Made by a program: the position numbers and the translations under genes
Shown here: positions 62,284-64,000 of the stretch, one piece after another
Layout: each line of letters starts with the position of its first letter
How positions within the stretch are numbered: position 1 is the first letter of the stretch
The notes under the pieces: model-generated
The model's database searches: none
Told to the model about the DNA's origin: nothing
Seen by the model: only the letters and a program-made list of their open reading frames with translations
Assembly (NCBI RefSeq): GCF_006968745.1
Contig: NZ_CP030118.1
Location: forward strand, 6,050,340 to 6,114,339
Length of the DNA: 64,000 nucleotides
From: Brasilonema sennae CENA114
GTDB lineage: Bacteria; Cyanobacteriota; Cyanobacteriia; Cyanobacteriales; Nostocaceae
Direction: 5' to 3'

Positions 62284-64000
62284 TCACTTCCACTCCCCGC
62301 GACGGTGGTGATCTGCTTGCGTCAACAAAGACTCAGCAAATGCGATCGCCTCCTGGGCCGATTTCCCACCAGCTAACTGTGCTAGTTCTTCTCGACGCTT
62401 GTTTAAATTATCCAGGCTTGTGACTCGCACAACCGTACGCTGTTCGGGATGTCCGTTGTTTGTTTTGTCACCTGGTTCGAGGGTGATAACTTGCTTATCG
62501 ACTCGGAAATGTCGGTCTGCCATTGCTGCAACTAAGGGCTGGTGTGTCACACATAATACTTGAGAGCTTTGACCTAACTGATGCAATTTTTCCGCAATAG
62601 ACTGTGCGACACGTCCAGAAACCCCAACGTCAATTTCATCAAACACCAGTGTCGCATTCTCATCAGCTTGAGAAAAACAAGTTTTGAGCGCCAATAAAAA
62701 GCGGCTCATTTCACCGCCGGAAGCAATTTGTGTTAACGGTTGCAGGGGTTCTCCTGGGTTCGGACTAAACAAAAAGGTTATTTTATCTGCTCCCGTTGCG
62801 GTTGGGGAAGTTGGTACAATCTCAACTTGAAACTGTACCTTTTCCATTGCCAAAGGTTTGAGTTCCCTGATCAGTTCTGCTTCTAGAACAGCCGCAGTGG
62901 TACGCCGCAGCAGAGTTAACTTCTGACAAGCTTCAGTCAACTTTTCCCAACAAATATTTTCTTGTTGTTCCAGACTTTCGATTGATTGGTCGCTATTATT
63001 AAGTTCAGCCAACTCTTCTTGGATGCGTTGGTAATAAGCGATCGCCTCAGTCAGAGTCGAACCGTACTTACGACAAATTTGCTTTAATTCCTGAATACGC
63101 TCTTCTACTTCCTCTAAGCGCTGCGGATCGGCTTCCAAATTTTCCCCGTAGGTATTAATTTGTCGTCCCACTTCTGCCAAGGTTGCTTGAGCATCTCTGA
63201 CCATATCCAACAGCGGTTGCAGTTCGGTATCGTATTCTACCATGTCGCTCAATGTCGTTTCACTGTCTCCGAGCAAGTCTGCTGCTGCTGGAGTTTCAGC
63301 ATCATTTTGGTACAAAGCTTGGTAAACTTTGTAACTCATTTGTTGTAAATCGACGACATGATTGAGGCGTTCTCGCTCTTGCAAAAGCTTTTCTAATTCA
63401 TCAGCTTCAGTAAGATTTGCAGTTTTGAGTTCCTGTACTTGATATGTTAGCAAGTCGAGTTGTTGGAGGCGATCGCGTTCTGATGTCCGGCGTTTTTCTA
63501 GGGCTATATGCGCTTTTTGATACTCACTAAAACCCAAGGCGACAAGTTGTCGCTGCTGGATCTCTGAATCGCCACCGTACATATCCAACCACTCGCGGAC
63601 TTGAGCAGATTGTCCCACTTGTACAGTTTGCCCTTGAGCGGTGATTTCCACCAAGCGTTCTCTGAGTCCGGACATCAACGCTCGATTAACCAACACTCCA
63701 TTAACGCGCGATCGACTGCGAATATTACTTGAGGTAGCTGCAATTTCTCGGCTAATAATTATAAAATTATCTTCGATTAAATCTATTTCTTGTTCGCTCA
63801 ACCAGGCGGCTAATCCTAAGTTAGAGCTAAATGTCGCTTCTACCATTGCCCGAGTTGTACCACTGCGAATCACACGACTGGATACTTTACCACCCAATAC
63901 TGCATCTATCGCATCTAAAATAATCGACTTTCCCGCGCCGGTTTCCCCTGTCAAAACATTAAGTCCTGTCCCAAATTCCAGTTCTAATTGGTCAATCAGG
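62284..64000 (-). CDS. recN: DNA repair protein RecN (5' end beyond the window)
   Basis: An SMC-like ATPase acting in double-strand-break repair. The visible 572 codons begin LIDQLELEFGTGLNVLTGET and GAGKSIILDAIDAVLGG, the Walker A region, preceded only by about ten residues outside the window. Long coiled-coil segments (~150-350, ERDRLQQLDLLTYQVQELKT) follow. Then the signature IASGGEMSRFLLALK, Walker B LVFDEIDVGVSGRVAQSIAE and LCVTHQPLVAAMADRHFRV close the ATPase head. A frame beginning at 63954 is an internal ATG, not the true start. Confidence 0.95.
   Translation of the reverse strand, partial: LIDQLELEFGTGLNVLTGETGAGKSIILDAIDAVLGGKVSSRVIRSGTTRAMVEATFSSNLGLAAWLSEQEIDLIEDNFIIISREIAATSSNIRSRSRVNGVLVNRALMSGLRERLVEITAQGQTVQVGQSAQVREWLDMYGGDSEIQQRQLVALGFSEYQKAHIALEKRRTSERDRLQQLDLLTYQVQELKTANLTEADELEKLLQERERLNHVVDLQQMSYKVYQALYQNDAETPAAADLLGDSETTLSDMVEYDTELQPLLDMVRDAQATLAEVGRQINTYGENLEADPQRLEEVEERIQELKQICRKYGSTLTEAIAYYQRIQEELAELNNSDQSIESLEQQENICWEKLTEACQKLTLLRRTTAAVLEAELIRELKPLAMEKVQFQVEIVPTSPTATGADKITFLFSPNPGEPLQPLTQIASGGEMSRFLLALKTCFSQADENATLVFDEIDVGVSGRVAQSIAEKLHQLGQSSQVLCVTHQPLVAAMADRHFRVDKQVITLEPGDKTNNGHPEQRTVVRVTSLDNLNKRREELAQLAGGKSAQEAIAFAESLLTQADHHRRGEWK

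Overview
The window looks like chromosome from a filamentous, Nostocales-type cyanobacterium. The evidence is the many HIP1 octamers (GCGATCGC), heptameric short tandem repeats (TTCCCTG, AACTGAT/AACTGTT types), oxygenic-phototroph genes (AcsF cyclase, heme oxygenase, HemN) and families largely restricted to cyanobacteria (DUF1822, DUF3386, sigma-like/CHAT cassettes). I saw no rRNA, tRNA or CRISPR array. Both ends cut through genes: an unknown protein on the left and recN on the right.

Layout. 1-7.2 kb: an unknown partial gene, a glycine-rich small protein, a secreted transglycosylase-like protein and an intact 1567-aa CHAT-nSTAND-WD40 protein. 7.2-11.4 kb: a repeat-rich spacer, then two paralogous seven-repeat VCBS/FG-GAP proteins sharing a leader motif at identical spacing. 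11.4-20.9 kb: murE, a 3-kb non-coding island (two copies of a structured ~385-bp element, then a GC-rich mosaic of mobile repeats), and a same-strand run miaB, secreted protein, peptidase C26, ddl, membrane protein. 21.2-26.4 kb: a sigma-like / DUF1822 / CHAT-nSTAND cassette in which every gene is broken, the last at an IS630-type element whose own transposase is frameshifted. 26.8-37.5 kb: housekeeping and metabolic genes (glutathionyl-hydroquinone reductase, gatB, GH13 amylase, AMIN/beta-lactamase-like protein). 38.6-45.1 kb: egtD plus an OvoA-like sulfoxide synthase, then hemN, heme oxygenase and a divergent acsF. 45.7-64 kb: SDR, two alpha/beta-hydrolase-fold proteins lacking the usual triad, a CHAT-TPR gene missing its NTPase core, a Nudix hydrolase, a PhoD-like phosphatase, two tandem peptidoglycan-binding miniproteins, an LRR protein, an NAD-binding/CIA30 fusion, an Ap4A phosphorylase-like protein, an APH-like kinase and recN.

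How genes work together. MurE and Ddl act in peptidoglycan precursor synthesis; the transglycosylase-like, AMIN and peptidoglycan-binding proteins may act on the finished wall. EgtD and its OvoA-like neighbour probably make a histidine-derived thiol. HemN, heme oxygenase and AcsF form a tetrapyrrole set resembling the low-oxygen cluster known from other cyanobacteria. Three CHAT proteins (caspase-like peptidase domain plus STAND ATPase) lie within 50 kb; only one is intact, which suggests rapid turnover of a conflict or cell-death-type system.

Mobile repeats dominate the spacers: a TA-flanked MITE family with ends ACACTCAGTCC and AGATCTTGCACCA carrying internal palindromes, a second MITE family with ends ATATCAAGTT/ATATCATGTCCGG, hairpin repeats, and fragments that have altered or inserted into coding sequence.
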